From: Allobrachymonas sp.
Lineage (GTDB): Bacteria > Pseudomonadota > Gammaproteobacteria > Burkholderiales > Burkholderiaceae_C
Direction: 5' to 3'
NCBI GenBank assembly: GCA_030529505.1
Contig: JAUMWT010000003.1
Span: 1 to 64,000 of the forward strand
Length of the DNA: 64,000 nt
Position numbers and translations under genes: made by a program. This document shows, one piece after another, positions 9,275 through 18,728 of this stretch (positions are counted from its first letter, which is position 1; each line of letters starts with the position of its first letter). Below the pieces are notes generated by a model. It made no database searches. It saw only the letters and a program-made list of their open reading frames with translations, and was not told where the DNA came from.

Positions 9275-10390
9275 TCACGGCTTCAGATGCAGCACATCCA
9301 CGCGCGGCACCACGCCCAAGCGCGCAGGCAGGCCGATGGTGCCGGTACCGGCCGTGACGAACAAATCGCCCGCCGCGGTGCGGTAATGCCCCTCAAACCA
9401 GCCCTGTGCACTCATGCCCGGCAGCACGTAGCGCCGCGTGATCCACGGCAGCATGATTTGCCCGCCATGCGTGTGCCCGCTGACCATGAGCGTGGCCCCC
9501 TGCGCAGGCGGCAGCAAGGCGGCCGTATCGGGCTGGTGCATAACAATCAGCCGCGGTGCGGTGGCCGGCTGCTGCGTTGGCTGTAGCAGCTGGGCGATTT
9601 CCGCGCGCGGATTGCCGCCCCACAAATCGCTCAGGCCCACCAGTTCCCAGCCTTTGAAGTGGCGCGTTTGCCCATCCAGCAACTGCACGCCATTGTGTTG
9701 CAGGGCCTGCTGCAAGGCAGAGGCCAAATCCGGCCCGGGGGCTTGCGTGTCGTGATTGCCCAGCACGCCAAACAGCGGATGCCGCACGCGCTTGAGCGGC
9801 GCCCACCCCGCCAGCAGATCACGCTGCGGCTCGTAGGTCCAGTCGCCCGCCACCACCACGGCATCCACATCCAGCGCGTTGAGGGTGTTCACCAGCCGCT
9901 CCAGCTGCCAGTTGCGCACGAACAGGCCAACATGCATATCCGCCACCAGCGCAATGCGCAGGGGCTGCGCGGCAGGGCTTGAAGTTGCGGCTTGCGTCGC
10001 GCCTTGGCTCGCCTGCAATGTGATGCGATGCGTGTGCACTTGCAGCAGGCGCGGCTCCAACAAACCGCTGTAGGCCACCAGCAGCAAGCCCGCCGCCCAC
10101 AAGGCCTTGGCCCAGCGTTGCATGCGGAGGCAGGACGCTTGCAGCAACTGGATGGCCGCATCCAGCAACAGCGGCAGCGTGGCCCAAGTGGCCCAGAAAA
10201 TCCACAGCTTGAACAGGCTCACGCCTGCACGTGCCTCGATGATCAAACGCCCTTGCAAATCCCACCACGCCAGCGGCAGGCTCAGAACGATCCACGCAAC
10301 ACCCAGCCAGCGGCTGATGCGGGCTACGCACTGCAAGCACGTGAGGCCCGTGTTGGCAACACCAGAAAAAGAAGTTTCTTGAAGAGACAT
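9275..10390 (-). CDS. Membrane-anchored metallophosphoesterase
   Basis: 371 residues from the ATG at 10390 (MSLQETSFSGVANTG); upstream in-frame starts would only add sequence with no family match. The first ~130 residues hold three or four hydrophobic helices, so the catalytic domain is tethered to the membrane. That domain has the calcineurin-like motifs in order: LVADMHVG (D-x-H), VVVAGDWTYEP (GD), LFGVLGNHD (GNHD), LIVMHQPD (H) and LMVSGHTHGGQIMLP (GHTH). This matches YaeI/YkuE-type enzymes acting on phosphodiester lipids such as UDP-diacylglucosamine analogues, but the substrate is not predictable. It stands alone. Confidence 0.87.
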   Translation of the reverse strand: MSLQETSFSGVANTGLTCLQCVARISRWLGVAWIVLSLPLAWWDLQGRLIIEARAGVSLFKLWIFWATWATLPLLLDAAIQLLQASCLRMQRWAKALWAAGLLLVAYSGLLEPRLLQVHTHRITLQASQGATQAATSSPAAQPLRIALVADMHVGLFVRNWQLERLVNTLNALDVDAVVVAGDWTYEPQRDLLAGWAPLKRVRHPLFGVLGNHDTQAPGPDLASALQQALQHNGVQLLDGQTRHFKGWELVGLSDLWGGNPRAEIAQLLQPTQQPATAPRLIVMHQPDTAALLPPAQGATLMVSGHTHGGQIMLPWITRRYVLPGMSAQGWFEGHYRTAAGDLFVTAGTGTIGLPARLGVVPRVDVLHLKP

Positions 10391-10749
10391 GAAAGAACGA
10401 TCAGAAGTTGAAAGCGTTGCCGCGCCCAAGGCATGAACATTGAGCAAAAACAAGGCTTGGAATCGAAGCGGCAAGCAAGCGCGGCAGGCGCCCCATCAGC
10501 CCGTCAACGCACGTAAAAAGCTGGCCCGGTTTTGCAAGAGATAAAAAAGAAGCACTGCGCCCGTCACCCGCATGGCCGATTCGACGCAGCGCATTCTGCT
10601 CAGCACTTGGCTCTCATCGGCGCGATATGTGTGCACGCCCAGCCAAGCGCCCAAGGCTTAAAAGGTGGCACGCCCTTCATGCCTTGCCCATATTGGCGGA
10701 GCACAGCAGCCAGCCTGCTCCGGCCACCGGGCGCAGATAATACTCCCCC
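10391..10749. other. Intergenic region between divergent genes
   Basis: 359 bases between the metallophosphoesterase and ribF. GATAAT about nine bases before the ribF ATG could be a -10 element, which would leave almost no leader. No gene or repeat is supported. Confidence 0.4.
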
Positions 10750-11775
10750 ATGAAAATCCATCGCGGCCTGCACCGCTTTCCTTCCACGCCATGCGCCTTG
10801 ACCATTGGCAACTTCGATGGCGTGCACCTTGGCCACCAGGCCATGATGCAGCGGCTGCGGCAAGAGGCCGACCAACGCGGGCTGCCCGTGTGCGTGCTCA
10901 CCTTCGAGCCGCACCCGCGCGACCATTTCGCCCGCCTGCTGCAACAGCCTGATCTGGCGCCTGCGCGCATCACCACCCTGCGCGACAAGATGGATGCCCT
11001 GGCCGCGCTGGGCATCGACCATGCAATCATCCTGCCCTTTCGTGCACCGCTTGCGGCCTTGCCCGCAGAAGATTTCGTACGGCACATCGTGCTCGATCGA
11101 TTGCGGGCGCGCTACGTGCTGGTGGGCGATGATTTTCGCTTTGGCGCCAAGCGCGCGGGCGACTTGGCCCTGCTGCAAGCTCTGGCCACGCAGCACGGCT
11201 TTGAGGTGGGCTGCATGCAAGAGCAGATGGTGCAGGGCCTGCGCGCCAGCAGCACCGCCGTGCGCCAAGCGCTGCAAGCGGGCGATATGCCCACGGTCAC
11301 GGCGCTGCTGGGCCGGCCCTACGCCATCAGCGGCCACGTGGTGCATGGCCGCAAGCTGGGCCGCAGCCTGCAAGCGCCCACGCTGAATTTGCGCTTTGCC
11401 CACTGGAAGCCCGCGGCCAGCGGCATTTTCGTGGTGCAGGTGCGGGGCCTGACGCGTGACGGCAGCGCCCTGCCCGGCGTGGCCAATATGGGCGTGCGCC
11501 CTTCGCTGGATGCCAGCGACGTGAACGGCGGGCGCGTGCTGCTCGAAACCCACTGCCTGCACTGGCCGCCCGAGCTGGGCCCCGAGGGGGGCTACGGTAA
11601 AATCGCACGCGTGGAACTTTTGCACAAATTGCACGACGAACGCCGCTACGCCGACCTGGCCGCCCTGCAAGCAGGCATTGCGCAGGACTGCGATGACGCG
11701 CGCGCCTGGTTCGCCCGACATGAGCAGGCGCGCTACCTGCAAACACGCCGCCAAACCACGCGCGACCGAATTTGA
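10750..11775 (+). CDS. ribF: Bifunctional riboflavin kinase / FAD synthetase
   Basis: Phosphorylates riboflavin to FMN and adenylates FMN to FAD. 341 residues, somewhat longer than the ~310 norm. The N-terminal FAD synthetase domain carries ALTIGNFDGVHLGHQAMM, a nucleotidyltransferase HxGH-like motif, then LTFEPHPRDHF and YVLVGDDFRFGAKRAGD. The C-terminal flavokinase domain begins near residue 185 with GRPYAISGHVVHGRKLGR, followed by GVANMGVRPSL and the catalytic glutamate in RVLLETHCL. It leads the common ribF-ileS-lspA cluster, separated here from ileS by 386 bases. Confidence 0.96.
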   Translation: MKIHRGLHRFPSTPCALTIGNFDGVHLGHQAMMQRLRQEADQRGLPVCVLTFEPHPRDHFARLLQQPDLAPARITTLRDKMDALAALGIDHAIILPFRAPLAALPAEDFVRHIVLDRLRARYVLVGDDFRFGAKRAGDLALLQALATQHGFEVGCMQEQMVQGLRASSTAVRQALQAGDMPTVTALLGRPYAISGHVVHGRKLGRSLQAPTLNLRFAHWKPAASGIFVVQVRGLTRDGSALPGVANMGVRPSLDASDVNGGRVLLETHCLHWPPELGPEGGYGKIARVELLHKLHDERRYADLAALQAGIAQDCDDARAWFARHEQARYLQTRRQTTRDRI

Positions 11776-12161
11776 CGCTGGCTGCTTGTGGCCACCCGCC
11801 ATGCAGGGCCGTGAAATGGCAGCCCTTGGTGCTTGCCCCTCCTTGCTCTCTGTTGTTCGCCCGTGCCAGCGTGCCCAGCCAGCACAAGCGCCAAAGCCCG
11901 ACAGCGATACGGCAAATACCAAACAGCGTGCACGGCAAGCTCATTGCCTGCGGCATCCGGCCCGGTACGGACAGCAAAACCGGCGCAAACGCGGCAAATG
12001 CGGCAAGCGCAGGCGGATGAAGCCATGGCACATGGCTAACACGAACCAACAAACCGGAGCAAACAGCAGCCCCATACGCATTCATCTGGCACGCAGCCGC
12101 CCCTATGCGCTGAAACGGCCAGGCCCTTCACCCCATCGGATTTCACTCTTCTTCACGCATC
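11776..12161. other. ribF-ileS spacer
   Basis: 386 bases. No coding frame has family resemblance or a ribosome-binding site, and I see no T-box-like leader or terminator. It presumably contains the ileS promoter. Confidence 0.4.
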
Positions 12162-15023
12162 ATGTCCGCAGAAAAAAAAGATTACCGCCAAACCCTCAAC
12201 CTGCCTGACACGCCCTTTCCCATGCGCGGCGACTTGCCCAAGCGCGAGCCGGGCTGGGTCAAGCAGTGGAACGAGGGCGGCCTGTACCAGCAGCTGCGTG
12301 CCGCCAGCAAGGGCCGCCAGAAATTCATCCTGCACGATGGCCCACCCTATGCCAACGGCCAGATTCACATCGGCCACGCGGTCAACAAAATCCTCAAAGA
12401 CATGATCGTGAAGTCGCGCCAGCTCAAGGGGCTGGACGCGATGTACGTGCCCGGCTGGGACTGCCACGGCCTGCCCATCGAAAACCAGATCGAGAAACTG
12501 CACGGCCGCAACCTGAGCCGCGACGACATGCAGGCCAAGAGCCGCGCCTATGCCACCGAGCAAATCGCGCAGCAAATGGCCGACTTCAAGCGCCTGGGCG
12601 TGCTGGGCGATTGGAACGACCCGTACAAAACCATGAACCCGCGCAACGAGGCTGACGAAATCCGCGCTTTCAAGCGCGTGATCGAGCGCGGCTTTGTCTA
12701 TCGCGGCCTCAAGCCCGTGTACTGGTGCTTTGACTGCGGCTCGTCGCTGGCCGAATTCGAAATCGAATACGCCGACAAGAAAAGCTCCGCGCTGGACGTG
12801 GCGTTTGAAGCCAGCGACCCCGCCCGACTCGCTGCCGCTTTTGGCCTGCCCGCCCTGCCCGACGGCAGCAAATCCGCCTTCGCCGTGATCTGGACGACCA
12901 CAGCCTGGACGCTGCCTGCCAACCAGGCGCTCAATGCCCACCCCGAGCTGGCTTACGCCTTGGTCGATACGCCCAAAGGCTACCTGCTGCTGGCCAAGGC
13001 CCTGGTTGAAAAATGCCTGGAACGCTTCAAGCTGCCAGGCGCCGTGGTGGCCACCACCGCGGGCCAGAAGCTGGATGGCCTGCAGTTCCGCCACCCGCTG
13101 TATGCGATGGACAAAGGCTACCAGCGCCTCTCGCCCGTGTATCTGGCCGATTATGTGAGCGCCGAAGACGGCACGGGCATCGTGCACTCCGCCCCCGCCT
13201 ACGGCGTGGACGACTTCAACTCCTGCATCGCGCATGGCCTGAAGTACGACGACATCCTCAACCCCGTGCAAGGCAACGGCGTGTACGCCGACTGGCTGCC
13301 GCTGTTCGGCGGCCAGTCGATCTGGAAGGCCGTGCCCGCCATCATCGACGCGCTGCGCCTGGCTGGCCGCCTGATGGATACCGCCAGCATCGAACACAGC
13401 TACCCGCACTGCTGGCGCCACAAAACGCCGGTGATCTACCGCGCCGCCGCGCAATGGTTCGTGCGCATGGACGAGGGCGAAGGCGTTTTCACCCAAGACA
13501 AGGCGCCGCAAACCCTGCGCCAAACCGCGCTGGCCGCGATTGAAAAAACCGCCTTCTACCCCGAGAACGGCAAGGCTCGCCTGCGCGACATGATCGCCAA
13601 CCGGCCCGACTGGTGCATCAGCCGCCAGCGCAACTGGGGCGTGCCCATTCCCTTCTTCCTGCACAAGGAAACGGACGAGCTGCACCCGCGCACGATGGAA
13701 ATTCTCGACCAGGCGGCCAACATCGTGGAGCAAGGCGGCATCGAAGCCTGGAGCCGCGTGACGACCGAAGAAATTCTGGGCGCGGCCGATGCGCCGCACT
13801 ACACCAAGTGCAGCGACATTCTGGAGGTGTGGTTCGACTCTGGCTCCACCTTCTGGCACGTGCTGCACGGCACCCATCCGCAATGCCGCCACGAACAAGG
13901 CCCCGAGGCCGATCTCTACCTTGAGGGGCACGACCAGCACCGCGGCTGGTTCCACTCTTCGCTTTTGCTGGCCAGCGCCATTTTCGATCGCGCGCCCTAC
14001 CGTGGCCTGCTCACGCACGGTTTCACGGTCGATGGGCAAGGCCGCAAGATGAGCAAGAGCGTGGGCAATGTGGTGGCCCCGCAAGAAGTCAGCAACAAGA
14101 TGGGCGCGGAAATCATCCGCCTGTGGTGCGCCTCTACCGACTATTCGGGCGACCTGGGCATTGACGACAAAATCCTCGCCCGCGTGGTCGATGCCTACCG
14201 CCGCATCCGCAACACCTTGCGCTTTTTGCTGGCCAACCTGCACGATTTCGACGCGGGCCAAGACGCCCTGCCGCTGGATCAGCTCTTTGAAATCGACCGC
14301 TACGCCATCAGCCGCGCAGCCGAGTTGCAGGCCAACATCCTCGCGCACTACGAGGTGTACGAATTCCACCCCGTGGTGGCCAAGCTGCAGCAGTATTGCA
14401 GCGAAGACCTGGGCGGCTTCTACCTGGACGTGCTCAAAGACCGCCTGTACACCACCGCGCCCAACAGCCGCGCGCGCCGCAGCGCACAAACCGCGCTGCA
14501 CCACATCACCCACGCCATGCTGCGCTGGATGGCGCCTTTCCTGAGCTTCACCGCCGAAGAAGCCTGGGCCACGCCCAACGCCACGGGCAAGACCTTTGGC
14601 GGCTCGCCCTCGATCTTTTTCGAAACCTACAGCGAACTGCCCGCGCCCGATGCGGCGCTCATGGACAAATGGGGCCGCTTGCTCGACATTCGCGCCCAGG
14701 CCAACAAAGAGATCGAGACCGTGCGCGAACAAGGCCAGGTCGGCTCCTCGCTGCAAGCCCATCTGCACATCAGCGCACCGGCTGATGATTTGGCCCTGCT
14801 GCAAAGCCTGGGCGATGATCTGAAGTTCATCTTCATCACCTCCAAGGTGGAACTCGCCGCAGGCGAGGAACTGCGCATCGCCGTACACCCCAGCACCGCA
14901 CAAAAATGCGAGCGCTGCTGGCACTACCGCGACGATGTGGGCAGCCATGCCGAACACCCCACGCTGTGCGGGCGCTGCACCAGCAACCTGTATGGCGCAG
15001 GCGAAGCGCGGGAGTTTGCCTGA
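12162..15023 (+). CDS. ileS: Isoleucyl-tRNA synthetase
   Basis: Charges tRNA-Ile. 953 residues, normal for bacterial IleS. Class I signatures are present: [20 protein letters not shown] (HIGH) near residue 65 and [10 protein letters not shown] (KMSKS) near 630. The editing domain lies between them, with [14 protein letters not shown] and [15 protein letters not shown]. The C-terminal zinc finger is visible as [10 protein letters not shown] followed by LCGRC. The start [20 protein letters not shown] matches the family. The lspA ATG follows only two bases after its stop, so the pair is likely cotranscribed. Insensitivity to mupirocin cannot be inferred. Confidence 0.98.
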   Translation: MSAEKKDYRQTLNLPDTPFPMRGDLPKREPGWVKQWNEGGLYQQLRAASKGRQKFILHDGPPYANGQIHIGHAVNKILKDMIVKSRQLKGLDAMYVPGWDCHGLPIENQIEKLHGRNLSRDDMQAKSRAYATEQIAQQMADFKRLGVLGDWNDPYKTMNPRNEADEIRAFKRVIERGFVYRGLKPVYWCFDCGSSLAEFEIEYADKKSSALDVAFEASDPARLAAAFGLPALPDGSKSAFAVIWTTTAWTLPANQALNAHPELAYALVDTPKGYLLLAKALVEKCLERFKLPGAVVATTAGQKLDGLQFRHPLYAMDKGYQRLSPVYLADYVSAEDGTGIVHSAPAYGVDDFNSCIAHGLKYDDILNPVQGNGVYADWLPLFGGQSIWKAVPAIIDALRLAGRLMDTASIEHSYPHCWRHKTPVIYRAAAQWFVRMDEGEGVFTQDKAPQTLRQTALAAIEKTAFYPENGKARLRDMIANRPDWCISRQRNWGVPIPFFLHKETDELHPRTMEILDQAANIVEQGGIEAWSRVTTEEILGAADAPHYTKCSDILEVWFDSGSTFWHVLHGTHPQCRHEQGPEADLYLEGHDQHRGWFHSSLLLASAIFDRAPYRGLLTHGFTVDGQGRKMSKSVGNVVAPQEVSNKMGAEIIRLWCASTDYSGDLGIDDKILARVVDAYRRIRNTLRFLLANLHDFDAGQDALPLDQLFEIDRYAISRAAELQANILAHYEVYEFHPVVAKLQQYCSEDLGGFYLDVLKDRLYTTAPNSRARRSAQTALHHITHAMLRWMAPFLSFTAEEAWATPNATGKTFGGSPSIFFETYSELPAPDAALMDKWGRLLDIRAQANKEIETVREQGQVGSSLQAHLHISAPADDLALLQSLGDDLKFIFITSKVELAAGEELRIAVHPSTAQKCERCWHYRDDVGSHAEHPTLCGRCTSNLYGAGEAREFA

Positions 15024-15025
15024 AC

Positions 15026-15559
15026 ATGGCCGCCACCCGTTCACACAAAGGCCGCAGCGGCCCGGCCAGCCTGTGCTTGTGGCTGGGCCTGGCTGCGCTG
15101 TGGCTGCTGCTGGATCAGTTCACCAAATACCTGATCGTGGCCAACTACCCGCTGCACCACAGCACCACCGTGACCAGTTTTTTCAACGTGGTGCGCGTGC
15201 ACAACCACGGCGCGGCTTTTTCCTTTCTGGCCGGCGCAGGCGGCTGGCAGCGCTGGTTCTTTACCGGCATTGGCGTGGCCGCGGGCATCTTCATCGTCTG
15301 GATGCTGCGGCAGCACCCGGGGCAGAAGCTCTTCTGCTTTGCGCTCTCGTGCATTCTGGGCGGCGCCATCGGCAATGTGATCGACCGCATCTGGCACGGC
15401 TACGTGGTGGACATGCTGGACTTTCACTGGCGGTTTCTCACGCCGCTGTTTCACGGCGGGCACTTTCCCGCCTTCAACATCGCCGACGTGGCCATCACCA
15501 TCGGCGCAGCGTGTTTGATACTGGATGAAATTTTGCGGGTGAAGCGCAGCAAGGGCTAA
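15026..15559 (+). CDS. lspA: Lipoprotein signal peptidase (signal peptidase II)
   Basis: An inner-membrane aspartyl protease that cleaves prolipoprotein signal peptides after diacylglyceryl modification. 177 residues with four membrane helices. The ATG at 15026 ([12 protein letters not shown]) was chosen over an upstream in-frame ATG inside ileS. Conserved motifs are the first-helix [19 protein letters not shown], and the two catalytic aspartates in [19 protein letters not shown] and [11 protein letters not shown]. It follows ileS almost without a gap. Confidence 0.96.
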   Translation: MAATRSHKGRSGPASLCLWLGLAALWLLLDQFTKYLIVANYPLHHSTTVTSFFNVVRVHNHGAAFSFLAGAGGWQRWFFTGIGVAAGIFIVWMLRQHPGQKLFCFALSCILGGAIGNVIDRIWHGYVVDMLDFHWRFLTPLFHGGHFPAFNIADVAITIGAACLILDEILRVKRSKG

Positions 15560-15635
15560 TGCCCCAAGGCCTGGCAATGTCTGCTGCCAGCGCCCCGTCA
15601 CTCTTCACATCGGCGACCCAAGCAGGACTCCTTCG

Positions 15636-17066
15636 ATGAACACACCCACCCACTTCCCCATCGACATCGTCATCCTAGCCGCAGGCAAGGGCACGCGCAT
15701 GAAAAGCGCCACGCCCAAGGTGCTGCAAAAGCTCGCTCATCAGGGCTTGGTGCAGCATGTGCTCGATACCGCTGCGCAGTTGCAGGCGCGGCAAGTGGTG
15801 GTCGTCACCGGCCACGGGGCCGATCAGGTAGAAGCCGCATTGGCCCAGCCTGACTCGGCGCAGCCCGATAGCAGCACGCCCAAGCGCCAATTCGTGCGCC
15901 AAATGCCGCAACTGGGCACGGGCCACGCCGTGCAGCAGGCCGCGCCCGTGTTGGGGGATGACGGCATCGTCGTGGTGCTTTCGGGCGATGTGCCGCTCAC
16001 GCAGGCCGCCACCATTCAAGCCCTGATCGAACAGTGCGCAGGCACACAGCTGGCCCTGCTCACGCTCAATATGCCCAATCCCTTTGGCTATGGCCGCGTG
16101 CTGCGCGATGCCAAGGGCGGCATCACGCGCATCGTGGAACAGAAGGACGGCACGCCCGAAGAGCTGGCCGTGCAAGAAATCTACAGCGGCATCCTCGCGG
16201 CGCCAGCCAAGCGGCTCAAGCAGTGGCTGGCGCGGCTCGACAACCATAACGCCCAGCAGGAGTTCTACCTCACCGACGTCGTCAAGCACGCCGTGGCCGA
16301 TGGCCTGCCCGTGGTGGCGCATGTGATTGACGATGCCGTGCAAGTGGCCGGCGTGAACAGCCCGCAGCAACTGGCCGAGCTGGAACGCGAATATCAGCAG
16401 CGCCAGGCCGCGCGCCTGATGGCCGAAGGCGTGCGCCTGCGCGACCCCGCCCGCTTTGATGTGCGCGGCCGTTTGAGCTGCGGGCAAGATGTGGACATTG
16501 ACGTGAACTGCATTTTCGAAGGCCACGTCACACTGGGCAACCAGGTGCGCATCGGCGCCAACTGCATCATCGCCAACTGCACGATTGCCGATGGCGCCGC
16601 CATCCACCCCTTCACCCACATCGATGGCGAAAAGCTGGGCGCCAGCGTGGGCCCATGCGCGCTGGTGGGGCCCTATGCCCGCCTGCGCCCCGGCACGCAT
16701 CTGGGCGCAGAAGTACACATTGGCAACTTCGTGGAAGTGAAAAACTCCACGCTGGCCCAGGGCGCCAAGGCCAACCACCTGGCCTATCTGGGCGATGCCA
16801 CCGTGGGCGCGCGCGTGAACTATGGCGCGGGCAGCATCACCGCCAATTACGACGGGGCCAACAAGCACCGCACGGTGATTGAAGACGATGTGCACATCGG
16901 CAGCAACAGCGTGCTGGTCGCACCCGTGACCATCGGCAAGGGCGGTACCGTGGGCGCCGGCAGCACCATCGGGCGCGACACCCCGCCCCATGCCCTGAGC
17001 GTGGTGCGTGGCGCATTGACGCAAAAAGCCAATTACCAGCGCCCCACCAAAAAGCCCAAATCCTGA
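15636..17066 (+). CDS. glmU: Bifunctional UDP-GlcNAc pyrophosphorylase / GlcN-1-P acetyltransferase
   Basis: Makes UDP-GlcNAc for peptidoglycan and lipopolysaccharide. 476 residues. The N-terminal uridyltransferase domain has VILAAGKGTRMKS, then LGTGHAVQQA and VLSGDVPL. The C-terminal half is a left-handed beta-helix of hexapeptide repeats from about residue 265, containing GPYARLRPGTHLG, EVHIGNFVEVKN and NYGAGSITANYDGANKHRT, the acetyl-CoA and catalytic histidine region. AGGACTCC precedes the ATG by a few bases. Its TGA stop sits exactly on the outer end of a dispersed repeat copy, which begins at 17066. Confidence 0.97.
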   Translation: MNTPTHFPIDIVILAAGKGTRMKSATPKVLQKLAHQGLVQHVLDTAAQLQARQVVVVTGHGADQVEAALAQPDSAQPDSSTPKRQFVRQMPQLGTGHAVQQAAPVLGDDGIVVVLSGDVPLTQAATIQALIEQCAGTQLALLTLNMPNPFGYGRVLRDAKGGITRIVEQKDGTPEELAVQEIYSGILAAPAKRLKQWLARLDNHNAQQEFYLTDVVKHAVADGLPVVAHVIDDAVQVAGVNSPQQLAELEREYQQRQAARLMAEGVRLRDPARFDVRGRLSCGQDVDIDVNCIFEGHVTLGNQVRIGANCIIANCTIADGAAIHPFTHIDGEKLGASVGPCALVGPYARLRPGTHLGAEVHIGNFVEVKNSTLAQGAKANHLAYLGDATVGARVNYGAGSITANYDGANKHRTVIEDDVHIGSNSVLVAPVTIGKGGTVGAGSTIGRDTPPHALSVVRGALTQKANYQRPTKKPKS

Positions 17067-17250
17067 GAAGCTGTTCAATATCGCCGCGCAGGCGCTTGAA
17101 TGACGGAAGCAGGCTGTTTGCTGCGTTGCGAATCTTGTCAACCATTTTGCTCATGTAGCACGAGCTATGCACTGCGCCGCAGACAAAGATGTGCGCCTTG
17201 CATGCTGCTCCATCTCCAATCGCCGCGCGTTGAGAATTTGAACAAGTTCC
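17066..17250 (-). repeat. Dispersed MITE-like repeat, copy 1
   Basis: About 185 bases in reverse orientation relative to the copy at 22412. It begins AGAAGCTGTTCAATAT at the last base of the glmU stop codon and ends GCGTTGAGAATTTGAACAAG, which are imperfect inverted ends. On the minus strand it shares GCAAGGCGCACATC, GTGCATAGC and a GCAACGCAGCA core with the other copies. The rest of the spacer to hemY (17251-17400) holds nothing recognisable. Confidence 0.75.
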
Positions 17251-17400
17251 GAGAGCGCCAGCGCCAAAGGGCTGAAGCTGCCGCCAAGGCGGCCATCGCT
17301 TGTTGGGCAAACAACGCAGGCCATGCTGCTCACTGCGTATTCATCTGCTACCGTCAACCGCTCCGGACGGAGCGCGCACTCGCAGCGCCCCTCACAGATT

Positions 17401-18714
17401 TCACAAATCCACCAAGGCCGCCTGCTTCCAGGCGGCAGCGGATTCTGCCGCTTCGCCGCGTTGTTCGGCCAACAGGGCCAGGGCGCGCCAAGCATTGCGC
17501 TGCAACGCGGGCTCGTCGCGCAGATCGCGCACCGCCTGCTTGAGCAGTTGCTGCGCCTTGCCCCACAGCTGGCGCTGCATGCAGACCATGCCCATGAGGT
17601 AACGCAGGGCCGCCTGCTGCGGGTTGCGCAGGTGGGCTTGTTCGATGCGCTCCAGCCATTCGGTTTCGATGTCGTCGCTGCCCGGGCCGTCCAGCACGGC
17701 CAGCAATTGGCTGCGCTGAGGGGCTGTCAGCGCCTGCGGCGTTTGCACGTACTGTTCCCACACGGGCAGCAGCCAGGCGCGGGCTCGTGCGGCATCGCCG
17801 CCCAGGGCCAGCATGCGCTGGGCCGCTTGCAGGGCCACAGCGGGCTGGGCGCGTTCGCTGGCTTCCAGCCGCGCCCACAGACGCAACAGCTGGTCGGGGT
17901 CGCAAGCCGAGGCGATCATGTCGCTGCCCAGCCGCGCCATCAGAACCTGGCTCGCCTCGGGCGAAAAGGCCTTGTGCCGAACCAGGGCGCGGCCCGTTTC
18001 CAGCGCCAGCTCGGCCCGGCCCAACTGGCGTGCGGCTTGCAGGCGCAAGCGCAGGGCCTGGATGCGCCGCGCCGTGCCTTTGGGCAATGCGTCCAGCTGT
18101 TGCAGGGCTTGCTGGGGGGCGTGGTCGTCCAGCAGCCAGCGGGCAGCACACAGGCGCAGGCCCTCGCGCGTTTCAATGGCGGCTTCGCCCCGGGCCGCTT
18201 CGGCCGCGGCTTGCGCGGCTTGCATGGATTTGTCGCGTTCGGGAATGTCTTGCAAGGCGTGGCTGCCCTGCGCCATCATGAAATGGGCCAAAGCGCGCAG
18301 CTGCATGCGGTAGGGCAGCACGGGGCCGTCTGCTTGGGATGCAGAGCCTGATTCCTCGCGCCATTCGGCTTCTTGTTGCAAGGCCAGCTGGGCCAGCTTG
18401 CGCGCGCGGGCAAAGCGCCCGGCCAGATAGTGCGACAAGGAATCGAGCAGATGCGCGTGCATGGCCCGCTCGCGTTGGCGCATGCGCCAGCGGCGCGCCT
18501 GCTGCGGCAAGCCGCGCAGCAGGGCAAAAGCTCGCAGCAGCATTTGCAGCAGCACGAACAGGCCCACCAGCGCCAGCACGGCCAGGTTGAACGACACGTC
18601 AATGGCCTTGTTCGGCGGCCAATACAGAGTGACGACGGGCTGGTTGCCGCCCATGAGCAGCGCAAGCAGTACGGCCAGCGTTGCCAAAAACAAGAGCCAA
18701 AGCAGCGCACGCAT
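17401..18714 (-). CDS. hemY: HemY-like TPR membrane protein of the heme operon
   Basis: 437 residues. The start MRALLWLLFLATLAVLLALL is a membrane helix, with a second one around residues 44-62, matching the HemY N-terminal domain. The rest is alpha-helical and Ala/Leu/Gln-rich, as in TPR repeat proteins, with most of the chain expected in the periplasm. This proteobacterial HemY is distinct from the protoporphyrinogen oxidase of the same name. It is genetically linked to porphyrin synthesis but its biochemical role is unclear. It is last in the hemC-hemD-hemX-hemY order on the minus strand, 14 bases after hemX. Confidence 0.88.
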   Translation of the reverse strand: MRALLWLLFLATLAVLLALLMGGNQPVVTLYWPPNKAIDVSFNLAVLALVGLFVLLQMLLRAFALLRGLPQQARRWRMRQRERAMHAHLLDSLSHYLAGRFARARKLAQLALQQEAEWREESGSASQADGPVLPYRMQLRALAHFMMAQGSHALQDIPERDKSMQAAQAAAEAARGEAAIETREGLRLCAARWLLDDHAPQQALQQLDALPKGTARRIQALRLRLQAARQLGRAELALETGRALVRHKAFSPEASQVLMARLGSDMIASACDPDQLLRLWARLEASERAQPAVALQAAQRMLALGGDAARARAWLLPVWEQYVQTPQALTAPQRSQLLAVLDGPGSDDIETEWLERIEQAHLRNPQQAALRYLMGMVCMQRQLWGKAQQLLKQAVRDLRDEPALQRNAWRALALLAEQRGEAAESAAAWKQAALVDL

Positions 18715-18728
18715 GGGTCAGATCAAGC